DNA from: Candidatus Hydrogenedens sp.
Lineage (GTDB): Bacteria > Hydrogenedentota > Hydrogenedentia > Hydrogenedentales > CAITNO01
Direction: 5' to 3'
DNA: 32,127 nt
Assembly (NCBI GenBank): GCA_012522755.1
Contig: JAAYJV010000073.1
Span: 1 to 32,127, forward strand
Position numbers and translations under genes: made by a program. Below the pieces are notes generated by a model. It was given only the letters and a program-made list of their open reading frames with translations. It was not told the origin of the DNA and searched no databases. Positions 15,723-23,260 of this stretch are shown piece after piece (positions within the stretch are counted from its first letter, which is position 1; every line of letters starts with the position of its first letter).

Positions 15723-17002
15723 GATTCGTCTCCTGATGTTGTGTTTTTCCTCGTCTTTCTTTTAAGACAGACAACAGCAACCACGGCTGTAGAGGCGAAC
15801 AACAATAGCACACCTGCCGCCCACACAAGCACAGTAGAAGGTTTTCGCAGGAAAGCTTCCTGTTCTTTGGAATCTCTCAGCTGGAGTACAGTTCCGGCAG
15901 CGCTTTCAGGCTCCTTTGAGCCCTCCTCTGTTTTCAGCTGAGCAATGGTTGTTCGTATGTTATCGTCCAGATCATCAGCATCCATATCAACCACAAGTTT
16001 GCCGTCTTCCCACGTGAATCCGCTAAGAACGGTTCCATCTTTTTTTCTAAAATATGCAGAGGTGCCAGCAGGTACAACAAAGTTAAAGGCTCCCAAAGCT
16101 TCAAAGTCCGGGCTGAGATCTACTTCAGAGATAACAAGGTTGTGATAATGTTCGTATATACTATCATCAGCCAAGTCTTCACGATAAAGATATTTCATAT
16201 GACGAGGAACAAAGCGCCCATCTACAGATTGGATCTCACTGACAGTTATTTCGATAATATTTCTCTTTATAGTCTCTCCCGAAAAGAAATCAACCCCTCC
16301 GTATATTTCAGATCCTCTTGCGTCAAAATCTTTGCCGGCCTCTTTAGTCAGAATGCACTTTTGAAGGACGTAATTTTGATCAGGCGAAAGCCAAATCTCT
16401 ATAGACCCCTGATCTGTAATTGCTTCAAGTACACAACTCCGGACTCCCTCATTGATTTCCTCGCGTATTGTGACAGCATCGGGCGTCAACAGGTCATAAA
16501 GAGCCTGTCTACTGAAGCCGATAGCATAGCCTGAAATCACTGCTAAAGACTGTTCAAGAGGGATCCCCTCGTCCCCAACCTCCCAAACTCTCAAGTCATC
16601 CATCCGACCATCATCACGGCTGATAGCGGTATGTAGCAGATAAAGATTGCCGCTGTCCTCCGTGGACAAGAATGTTTGATACTGCTCATCCACAACTCCC
16701 CCATTGGGTTGAATACTGAGTTTTCCTGTGTGAGGATTGACTCTCTGTCTCGTACCGGTAGTTCTGAAGTTGTGATCTCCATCAATATAACAATCAAAAT
16801 CGTAGACCTCGGCTTTATCCGGAGAAGCGCCACCCAAGGTGGAGAATTCAATGTGCATGGCTGCAGTGTCGATCCAATTAAAAGAATTTCGAAATTCTTC
16901 CAAAATACTTTCGGGGTCAGCACTTTGAGCAAAAAGCACTGGTAAGGGCAAAAGCAAAACCTGAAGACATAGAGCAGATATGCTGTAAAGGCAATTTCTC
17001 AT
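15719..17002 (-). CDS. Array paralog P13
   Basis: 427 residues from an ATG that overlaps the P12 stop as ATGA. Leader MRNCLYSISALCLQVLLLPL, ending LFAQS; motif DPESILEEFRNSFNW (about 29-43). Core EEINEGVRSCVLEA (181-194), EIWLSPDQNYVLQKC (202-216), SPDFEALGAFNF (297-308), RKKDGTVLSGFTWEDGKL (319-336). The linker and helix (STVLVWAAGVLLLFASTAVV, about 389-408) are of the P15-P17 type, with the tail KRKTRKNTTSGDES. The body is the closest relative of P14 although the C-termini differ, which shows that the two modules move separately. Confidence 0.95.
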   Translation of the reverse strand: MRNCLYSISALCLQVLLLPLPVLFAQSADPESILEEFRNSFNWIDTAAMHIEFSTLGGASPDKAEVYDFDCYIDGDHNFRTTGTRQRVNPHTGKLSIQPNGGVVDEQYQTFLSTEDSGNLYLLHTAISRDDGRMDDLRVWEVGDEGIPLEQSLAVISGYAIGFSRQALYDLLTPDAVTIREEINEGVRSCVLEAITDQGSIEIWLSPDQNYVLQKCILTKEAGKDFDARGSEIYGGVDFFSGETIKRNIIEITVSEIQSVDGRFVPRHMKYLYREDLADDSIYEHYHNLVISEVDLSPDFEALGAFNFVVPAGTSAYFRKKDGTVLSGFTWEDGKLVVDMDADDLDDNIRTTIAQLKTEEGSKEPESAAGTVLQLRDSKEQEAFLRKPSTVLVWAAGVLLLFASTAVVAVVCLKRKTRKNTTSGDES

Positions 17003-17260
17003 TTACTCTCCCTTCTTCTTTTCACCATGCGATAAGCAATCCATGCGCCGATCAGCACAATCACTCCGGCTGCCGTGAGGATATAGAGCCACATTTCTTT
17101 TTTCATCTGGGCGGCTGCATCAGGGTCCAGTTTGTTAACCAGAAGAGAAAGTTTCTCCGGCGCCTTTGTATTTTCTGAGGGAGTAGTGTGGATGCCAGCA
17201 AGCCCTTCCTGCAGCTTTGTATCCACAAACTGCTCATCCATGGGAGCAATGAGTTTTCCG
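16981..17260. repeat. Junction repeat, copy b (end of P12 and start of P13)
   Basis: Best match is 14421-14700. In this copy the stop and start are AAATGAGA on the minus strand, the intact form that shows what was lost at 19481-19484. Confidence 0.8.
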
Positions 17261-18216
17261 TCTTGCAAGGAAAAACCAGAAAGCCAAGTTCCATCTTTTT
17301 TTTGAAAACTCACTATAGAATCATCGGAAAAAGTGGCTTCAAAGGCCTGCAACGCTTCAAAATCAGGGTTCAGATCCATGGTTGTAATCCGGCATACTGT
17401 TTCCGTAGTAAAATCTTCGCCCCCTTTATATTGCACAACACTGGAGCTTTCCATTTCTACAGGAAGAAAATGTCCGTCTTGATAATAATGTTGCGAAACA
17501 GTCGTTTCAATTATTCTTCTTTGGAGCGACGCCCCTTGAGAATTCGTAAAAGAATAGGTATTCCCTCTGTAATCCTGATGCTTCCCGGCCTCCTTTGTTA
17601 TTACGCACTTTTTCATAACATAGTCTTTATCGGGTATGAGCCACAGTTGTATGTCTCCTTCAGGAATGGACGCATTCAGAACACAGCACCGGATGCCTTC
17701 TACTTCTTCCATTTGAAGGGTGGTATTCTTAGGTGTCAGAAGATCGGGAAGAGGCGTATTACTGAAAAGAGGTCCATATCCGATAAACGAACCAATATCC
17801 GGCATATGCGTTATCATCGTAGTAGAGAAGCGATCTCTCCCGGACTCGTAAATATCCAAACTCGGTTTGTAGGTCTCAGGTACAACATCACCGTCCAATC
17901 CCCACAATATCTCGTGAAAAAAGAAACCTTCCAAGTCCTCGGAAAAAAGTGTTTTAATCTTTGCTCCGGATATATCTGGAGATTGAGGCACAAATAATGT
18001 CTCTTGTAATTCCATACGCTTGCCATGGTCAATAAAAAAATGACCTTTCCTCACGGGATTGGTATCTTCTGAGCGTTCGAAGATTTCGAAATCAAACGCT
18101 ACATTGTGCGACCAGGCAAATGACTCCCTGTAGCCCTTGAGAACAGTATCCAGATCATAAGGCCCTTCAGATTGGATTGATCCTGATAAACTCAAAAGAA
18201 TAAAGAATATTGCCAT
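16999..18216 (-). CDS. Array paralog P12
   Basis: 405 residues. The apparent signal peptide MAIFFILLSLSGSIQS is short and has no basic residue. The same frame upstream reads SALRKGFLI without an ATG, so a non-standard start could restore a normal signal peptide. ATG 18216 has AGGAAAGG about ten bases upstream and starts two bases after the P11 stop. Motifs: DLDTVLKGYRESFAW (21-35), EVEGIRCCVLNA (171-182), LWLIPDKDYVMKKC (191-204), NPDFEALQAF, KKDGTWLSGFSLQDGKL. Helix LYILTAAGVIVLIGAWIAY, tail RMVKRRRESK. Nearly a full-length duplicate of P10. Confidence 0.93.
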   Translation of the reverse strand: MAIFFILLSLSGSIQSEGPYDLDTVLKGYRESFAWSHNVAFDFEIFERSEDTNPVRKGHFFIDHGKRMELQETLFVPQSPDISGAKIKTLFSEDLEGFFFHEILWGLDGDVVPETYKPSLDIYESGRDRFSTTMITHMPDIGSFIGYGPLFSNTPLPDLLTPKNTTLQMEEVEGIRCCVLNASIPEGDIQLWLIPDKDYVMKKCVITKEAGKHQDYRGNTYSFTNSQGASLQRRIIETTVSQHYYQDGHFLPVEMESSSVVQYKGGEDFTTETVCRITTMDLNPDFEALQAFEATFSDDSIVSFQKKDGTWLSGFSLQDGKLIAPMDEQFVDTKLQEGLAGIHTTPSENTKAPEKLSLLVNKLDPDAAAQMKKEMWLYILTAAGVIVLIGAWIAYRMVKRRRESK

Positions 18217-18310
18217 GATTAAGAAGCCTTTCCTGAGTGCTGAGATTTCTTTTTGATGATTTTATAAACAACCCAGCCACTGGTCAGCACAATCACTCCG
18301 GCTGCCGTGA
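18090..18310. repeat. Second junction repeat type, copy a (end of P11 and start of P12)
   Basis: Matches 20570-20790 at about 2.48 kb spacing, covering the P11 tail, the two-base gap and the P12 N-terminus. Together with the whole-length similarity of P12 and P10 it indicates a duplication of about 2.5 kb that carried two genes. Confidence 0.8.
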
Positions 18311-19439
18311 GGATATAAAGCCACGCTTCTTCTTTCATTTGAATGACTGCCTCAGGATCCAGTTTGTTAACCAGGAGAGAAAGTTTTGCTGGCGCCTTTG
18401 TGTTATCGGAGGGAGCGGTGTGGATAGCAGCAAGGCCTTCCAGCAGCTTTGTATCCACAAGCTGCTCATCCATGGGGGCAACAAGATGTCCACCTTCCCA
18501 TTTGAAGCCGGAAATAGATGTGTTGTCTTTTCGGATAAAATCGGTAAATTTGACTCTGGAATAGTCGGGGAGTTCAAAAGCGCCTGAAGCATCGAAGTCA
18601 GGAAACAAATCCACTTTTGTCAACTCAACGGTCTCTTCTTTCATGATTTTCTGTACATCGCCTGCTTCTGCTTGTAATCTCCTTTCCATCTTCATTGGAA
18701 TGAAGTGTCCTTCGATGTTTTGATGTTCAGAAAAAGTACATTCCAGAATGTCTCTTTCAGCTTTGACAACACCTTGAACAGGATCAGAAATCTCAGTCAC
18801 TTCGTATCCAGCCATGTGGGTTTCATAATAGCTGACCACCCGCCATTTTTGCATGGCATATCCCATATCCGGGGCGAGCCACAACGTCAAAGAGCCCACT
18901 TCAAGCTCTGCTTCAATCCTGTAACTGGACTGGCCATCCAGATCAACTTTTTCAATATTTTTAATAGTCTCGGAGGTCAGGAGTTCTTGTAAAGGTCTTT
19001 CCCGTCCATAGAACAAGCCTGTAAATTCTCGGGTCGCAAGTATGTCAGCGAGGCTTTGATAGCGCTGAGCCCCTGCTTCATAGACTCGTAAAGAATCAAT
19101 CCCATCATGCAGGCCCTCTCCCCGAAGAAAAAAACCTTGTGTTTCAGGGGTATATAGACCGTCCTTATAATACTGCCGCGGGCCATCGGCATCATGTGTC
19201 AGTTGGTCTGTTTCCGCATTGACTACTTGGGTTTTCTGTACGAACCTTCGCCGTTCTCCACTGTCGTTATGTATGGTGATTTCTTCTTTCCACAGCTCAT
19301 TGGGATCGTATTCATCCCAGAAAACAGCGGAGGCTGACAAAGAACAATTATCCAACCAGACAAAAGAATTGCGAAACTCTTCCAGAATGCTTTCAGGATC
19401 AGGACTTTGAGCAGAGAGCACTGGTAAGGGCAAAAGCAA
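18219..19439 (-). CDS. Array paralog P11, start codon apparently mutated
   Basis: KW-type member (TLWLAPDMGYAMQKW). The first standard start codon in frame is TTG 19439, which would leave only MLLPLPVLSAQ, half a signal peptide. Alignment with P13 and P15 shows the original start 15 codons upstream at 19484, where ATG has become ATA; from there the leader reads (I)RSCFYNISALSLLVLLLPL. The change is a single G to A that also turns the P10 stop TGA into TAA. Other motifs are intact: DPESILEEFRNSFVW, FPDFDASGAFELPDYS, RKDNTSISGFKWEGGHL. The C-terminus combines the P14-type linker (MDEQLVDTKLLEGLAAIH) with the P9-type tail KKKSQHSGKAS. Translation may be reduced or lost. Confidence 0.85.
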   Translation of the reverse strand: MLLPLPVLSAQSPDPESILEEFRNSFVWLDNCSLSASAVFWDEYDPNELWKEEITIHNDSGERRRFVQKTQVVNAETDQLTHDADGPRQYYKDGLYTPETQGFFLRGEGLHDGIDSLRVYEAGAQRYQSLADILATREFTGLFYGRERPLQELLTSETIKNIEKVDLDGQSSYRIEAELEVGSLTLWLAPDMGYAMQKWRVVSYYETHMAGYEVTEISDPVQGVVKAERDILECTFSEHQNIEGHFIPMKMERRLQAEAGDVQKIMKEETVELTKVDLFPDFDASGAFELPDYSRVKFTDFIRKDNTSISGFKWEGGHLVAPMDEQLVDTKLLEGLAAIHTAPSDNTKAPAKLSLLVNKLDPEAVIQMKEEAWLYILTAAGVIVLTSGWVVYKIIKKKSQHSGKAS

Positions 19440-19460
19440 AACCAGAAGAGATAGAGCAGA

Positions 19461-19640
19461 TATGTTGTAAAAGCAACTTCTTATTTACTCTCCCTCCGTC
19501 TTTTCACCATGCGATAAGCAATCCAGCCGATGATCAATACAATCACTCCCGCTGCCGTGAGGATGTAGAGCCATAGCTCTGCTTTTATCTGGGCGGCTGC
19601 ATCAGGATCCAGTTTGTCGACGAGGAGAGAAAGTTTTGCC
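19461..19640. repeat. Junction repeat, copy c (end of P10 and start of P11), with start lost
   Basis: Same unit as 14421-14700 and 16981-17260, but the minus strand reads AAATAAGA in place of AAATGAGA. The single change keeps a stop codon for P10 (TGA to TAA) and removes the ATG of P11. Confidence 0.8.
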
Positions 19641-20695
19641 GGTGCTTTCTTCTCCGAGGGAGTTGCATCCAGCGCACTCAGTGTTTCTCCAAGTTTTATT
19701 TCGAAAGAGTGCCCATCCATGGGAGCAATAAGTTTTCCGTCTTCCCAGGAAAACCCATAAAATCTTGATCCATCTTTTTTATGAAAAGTCACTTCAGAAT
19801 CTTCGGAAAAAGTGGCTTCAAAGGCATGCAACGCTTCAAAATCAGGATCCAGATCTATGGTTGTAATCCGGCATATTACTTCCGTAGGAAGATCCTCACC
19901 CCCTTCAAATTGCTGAACGTGGGAGAATTCCACTTCTACAGGAAAAAAATGTCCGTCTTGATAACGATATTGCGAAAAAGTTATTTCACCTATGCTCCTT
20001 TGGAGAGACTCCCCTTGATCATTCGTAAAAGAATAGGTACCCCCACTTAAACCCTGATGCTTCCCGGCTTCCTTTGTTAAAACGCACTTTTTCATAATAT
20101 AGTCTTTATCGGGCATGAGCCACAGTTGTATTTCTCCTTCAGGAGTGGACGCATTCAGAACACAATACCGAGTACCTTCTACTTCTTCCATTTGAAGCGT
20201 GGTATTCCTGGGTGTTAAAACATCGGGAAGAGGCGTATAACTGAACCAAGGCCCATATCCGAGGAACGAAGCAACAGTCGGCTTTTTCACTACCATCGCA
20301 AAAGAAGAAAAGCGGTCTCTCCCGGACTCATAAATATCCAATGTCGGTCCGAGGTCCTCAGGTACAACATCACCTTCCAATCCCCAAATAGTCTCGTCAA
20401 AAAACAAACCATCCAAGTCCTCGGAAAAAAGTGTTTTTGCCCTTACTCCTGACACTTCTGGAGATACTTGCCAAACGCCTGTCTCTTGTATTTCCATACG
20501 CTTGCCATGGTCATTAAAAAAATGACCTTCGCTCTGGGAATCTCCTGAGGACTCGGAGATTTCGACGAAATCAAACGCTACATTGTGCGACCAGGCAAAT
20601 GACTCCCTGTAGCCCTTGAGAACAGTATCCAGATCATAAGGCTCTTCAGATTGGAGTGATCCTGACAAACTCAAAAGAAAAACCATGATTGCCAT
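19481..20695 (-). CDS. Array paralog P10
   Basis: 404 residues, a close duplicate of P12 along almost its whole length (DLDTVLKGYRESFAWSHNVA is identical). As in P12, the signal peptide MAIMVFLLSLSGSLQS lacks a basic start, and the same frame upstream reads RKGFLN without an ATG. It begins two bases after the P9 stop. Core VEGTRYCVLNA, LWLMPDKDYIMKKC, DPDFEALHAF, KKDGSRFYGFSWEDGKL. Helix LYILTAAGVIVLIIGWIAY, tail RMVKRRRESK. It ends TAA where its relatives P12 and P14 end TGA. Confidence 0.93.
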   Translation of the reverse strand: MAIMVFLLSLSGSLQSEEPYDLDTVLKGYRESFAWSHNVAFDFVEISESSGDSQSEGHFFNDHGKRMEIQETGVWQVSPEVSGVRAKTLFSEDLDGLFFDETIWGLEGDVVPEDLGPTLDIYESGRDRFSSFAMVVKKPTVASFLGYGPWFSYTPLPDVLTPRNTTLQMEEVEGTRYCVLNASTPEGEIQLWLMPDKDYIMKKCVLTKEAGKHQGLSGGTYSFTNDQGESLQRSIGEITFSQYRYQDGHFFPVEVEFSHVQQFEGGEDLPTEVICRITTIDLDPDFEALHAFEATFSEDSEVTFHKKDGSRFYGFSWEDGKLIAPMDGHSFEIKLGETLSALDATPSEKKAPAKLSLLVDKLDPDAAAQIKAELWLYILTAAGVIVLIIGWIAYRMVKRRRESK

Positions 20696-20790
20696 GTTTA
20701 AGAAGCCTTTCCTGAGTGCTGAGATTTCTTTTTGATGACTTTATAAACGACCCAGCCGCTGGTCAACACAATCAATCCCGCAACGGTGAG
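20570..20790. repeat. Second junction repeat type, copy b (end of P9 and start of P10)
   Basis: Partner of 18090-18310. The coding sequence for the tail KKKSQHSGKAS, the two-base gap and the short leader are all conserved. Small differences change the codon before the start (ATC in one copy, AAC in the other). Confidence 0.8.
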
Positions 20791-21975
20791 GATAAGGAGC
20801 CTCTTTTCTTTTTCGATCCGGACGCTTGCACCGGTGTCAAGATTATCAACATGGAGCGAGAGTTTTGCTGGCTCTTTTGTTTCATCAGAGGGACCTGTGG
20901 TTATGAGATTAAAACGCTCCTGCAACTTACTATCAACAAAATCCTCGTCCATGGGAGCAACCAGCTTTCCATCTTCCCATTTGAAACCGGACAATCCGGT
21001 TCCGTCTTTTTTGATGAATCTTGGACTGCTGACCTGAGAATAATCGGGGAAATCAAAGGCGCCCAGGGCATCAAAGTCAGGCGACAATTCCACGGATGTA
21101 ATCTTTGCCGTTTCCTCCCTCTCCAGTTCTTTCTTATCTCCAACTTCGTTCCAAGCCGTATATTTGATCTCTCCCGGCACGTGGAAGTTGTCAACTTTTT
21201 GGAAATTGGTATAGCTGCATTCAAAAACATGTTTCTCTGTATTTTCGTCCATTGCATCAGGATCCAGTGCTTGGAGCACCTTAATGCCTTCCGGATCTTC
21301 CCCCATTCCACTGACGAGGCGCCATTTTTGCATGGCATAGCCCTCTTCCGGAGAAAGCCAGACGCTCAAGCTGCCTTCTGGAAGATCAACTTCCACACGG
21401 TAGCTGGGCCGTCCGTCCATTTCTTCCATCTCTATACTGCCAACGCTGTCAGCAGTCAGAAAATTTTGAACAAATCCCGGGGTGCCTGGAAGACGTCCCA
21501 GAACAAGTCCTATGGCTGAGAACCTTCTGATGGAACGGTCGGCGCAATCCGCTCCGTCTTCGTGTATGTACAATGTTTCAATTACTTTGCTGTTACCGTC
21601 CCCCATCCCCGAAAAGCAAAATCCCTCAGCTTCATCCACACACAGACCATCACTAAAAAGCTTTCGCGGTTGGCCATCGTCACCCCTCACTATTTCTCCA
21701 GTATCTTTATGAACATGATGCCAATCGTATATTTTCCTGAGTCGCCCCTTTCCATCGTGATGATATACATATTCTGCATGCCTGACCGTATCAGAGGTTA
21801 AGAAATACCACTCGGTACCTGTAAGGCGTAATGACACATCATCCTGCCACTTCAGGGAGTCGTTAAAGGCCTGGAGAATAGTTTCCACATCAGGACTTTC
21901 AGCCGCCAGCAGAGGCGACAGCGCAAGGATAAGCGCCAAAAAAGAAAGCCGTGCTTTGTTGTTCTTCTGTTGCAT
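20698..21975 (-). CDS. Array paralog P9
   Basis: 425 residues, KW type. Signal peptide MQQKNNKARLSFLALILALS, ending LLAAES. Motifs: DVETILQAFNDSLKW, MDGRPSYRVEVDLPEG, VWLSPEEGYAMQKW, SPDFDALGAFDFPDYS, KKDGTGLSGFKWEDGKL. The LWL-proximal Cys pair is absent, as in all KW-type members. Helix LLILTVAGLIVLTSGWVVY, tail KVIKKKSQHSGKAS, nearly identical to the P11 tail. AAGGAA lies about nine bases upstream of the ATG; four bases separate it from the P8 stop. Confidence 0.94.
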   Translation of the reverse strand: MQQKNNKARLSFLALILALSPLLAAESPDVETILQAFNDSLKWQDDVSLRLTGTEWYFLTSDTVRHAEYVYHHDGKGRLRKIYDWHHVHKDTGEIVRGDDGQPRKLFSDGLCVDEAEGFCFSGMGDGNSKVIETLYIHEDGADCADRSIRRFSAIGLVLGRLPGTPGFVQNFLTADSVGSIEMEEMDGRPSYRVEVDLPEGSLSVWLSPEEGYAMQKWRLVSGMGEDPEGIKVLQALDPDAMDENTEKHVFECSYTNFQKVDNFHVPGEIKYTAWNEVGDKKELEREETAKITSVELSPDFDALGAFDFPDYSQVSSPRFIKKDGTGLSGFKWEDGKLVAPMDEDFVDSKLQERFNLITTGPSDETKEPAKLSLHVDNLDTGASVRIEKEKRLLILTVAGLIVLTSGWVVYKVIKKKSQHSGKAS

Positions 21976-21979
21976 CCCA

Positions 21980-23257
21980 TTATTCCTTTCCAGGACTTTG
22001 CTTTTTCTTTATTATACGCCTGTAGAGGATCCAGCCAGTGATCAGGAGGATCAATCCGGCAGGAATAAGAAAATACAGAAGGATGAACTTGTTTTCCTCA
22101 ATGCCTTTGTCGCTCTCTGTCCCAGCCAGATTCAAGCGTAAAGTTGACGGCTCCTCCGCTTCAGACATGTGCTCTGCATTTTCCTGGCCTGCGACCTCCT
22201 CTATATTTTCGTGAATCCTCGTCTCACCCAGGTCCGCCACAAGTTTGCCCTCTTCCCACTTGAAGTCTGTTAAAATTTTGCCATCTTTTGTCCGGAATCG
22301 TGTATGCACTTCTTCCGGAACAATAAATTCAAAGTCTCTCAGGACTTCTTCATCGGGATTCATGATTATTTCCGATAAAGTGATGTTGTGGGTAGCCTCG
22401 GTGGTAACACCGCCTTCCCACTCGCTGACTGTGTTTGTTTCCATTTGAACAGGTACATATTTCCCCTCTATCAACTTATGTTCAATAACATTGATTTCCT
22501 CAATTGTCTTTTCAGTTTGAATAGGCTTGTCGACAAGAGCAAAAGAATGCGCATATACTTGTCCATCATATCCCAAATCTTTTCCAGCTACTTTAGTGAG
22601 GCGACATTTCTCCATGGCATAGCCTTTTTCGGGGGATAACCATAGTTCAATGTGACCTTCGGGAATCGTGGCTTCCACAACAACGGTGGACAGACCGTTC
22701 ACCCCTTCTTCGCGCATCGTGACAATATCGGGCGATAGAAGATCCGGCAGACATTCTTTGCTGAAAAGAAGTACATATCCCAGAACCGGGCCTAGCATTC
22801 CTGGAAAGATCAGGTGTATCCGGTTTCTTTCTTCTCCTGCTTCATAGATATCAAAGGATTCAGGAACATCGTCGATAGCTCTGTGTTCATGCAGAAAATA
22901 CCCACCTGTTTCTGGAGAATACAGGGTTTGAAATTGCCTCCCTTTATCAGGTCCATAGTCGTAGCGATAGACCTCTCCAGTGACAGAATCAAGCTCTTGC
23001 GTGGTGCCGTAAGTTTGTTGATGCGTTCCATGGTCATTATAAAAATAGAAATTATTATAACTGCCTGATTCAGGTTTCCAGGTTGAAGACCCGTGACTCT
23101 GAACACGCATGGAAACATGATCTGTCCAGTCAAAGGAATCACGGAAAGCCTGGAGAATGCTTTCGGCATCGTGGCTTTCAGCCAGAAGAGCAGGCGATAC
23201 CAGCAGCAGGATCAAACAATATCTGAAAGCTGTTTTAAAATATCTCTTTATCATCAT
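21980..23257 (-). CDS. Array paralog P8
   Basis: 425 residues. Leader MMIKRYFKTAFRYCLILLLV is shared with P7. Either of two adjacent ATGs may start it; the second is better spaced from GAGGA. Motifs: DAESILQAFRDSFDW, LLSPDIVTMREEGVNGL, LWLSPEKGYAMEKC, then MNPDEEVLRDFEF, where the usual NPDF is replaced by NPDE. The Cys before the LWL strand is missing (LSTVVVEA). RTKDGKILTDFKWEEGKL follows. Helix FILLYFLIPAGLILLITGWI, tail RRIIKKKQSPGKE. Three bases separate it from P7. Confidence 0.94.
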   Translation of the reverse strand: MMIKRYFKTAFRYCLILLLVSPALLAESHDAESILQAFRDSFDWTDHVSMRVQSHGSSTWKPESGSYNNFYFYNDHGTHQQTYGTTQELDSVTGEVYRYDYGPDKGRQFQTLYSPETGGYFLHEHRAIDDVPESFDIYEAGEERNRIHLIFPGMLGPVLGYVLLFSKECLPDLLSPDIVTMREEGVNGLSTVVVEATIPEGHIELWLSPEKGYAMEKCRLTKVAGKDLGYDGQVYAHSFALVDKPIQTEKTIEEINVIEHKLIEGKYVPVQMETNTVSEWEGGVTTEATHNITLSEIIMNPDEEVLRDFEFIVPEEVHTRFRTKDGKILTDFKWEEGKLVADLGETRIHENIEEVAGQENAEHMSEAEEPSTLRLNLAGTESDKGIEENKFILLYFLIPAGLILLITGWILYRRIIKKKQSPGKE

Positions 23258-23260
23258 TCC

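Noticed and set aside
14421-19640. Regular repeats as a CRISPR array or insertion sequences
   Set aside because: The repeats are coding, hundreds of bases long, spaced 1.2-2.5 kb apart and contain no transposase; they are duplicated gene parts.
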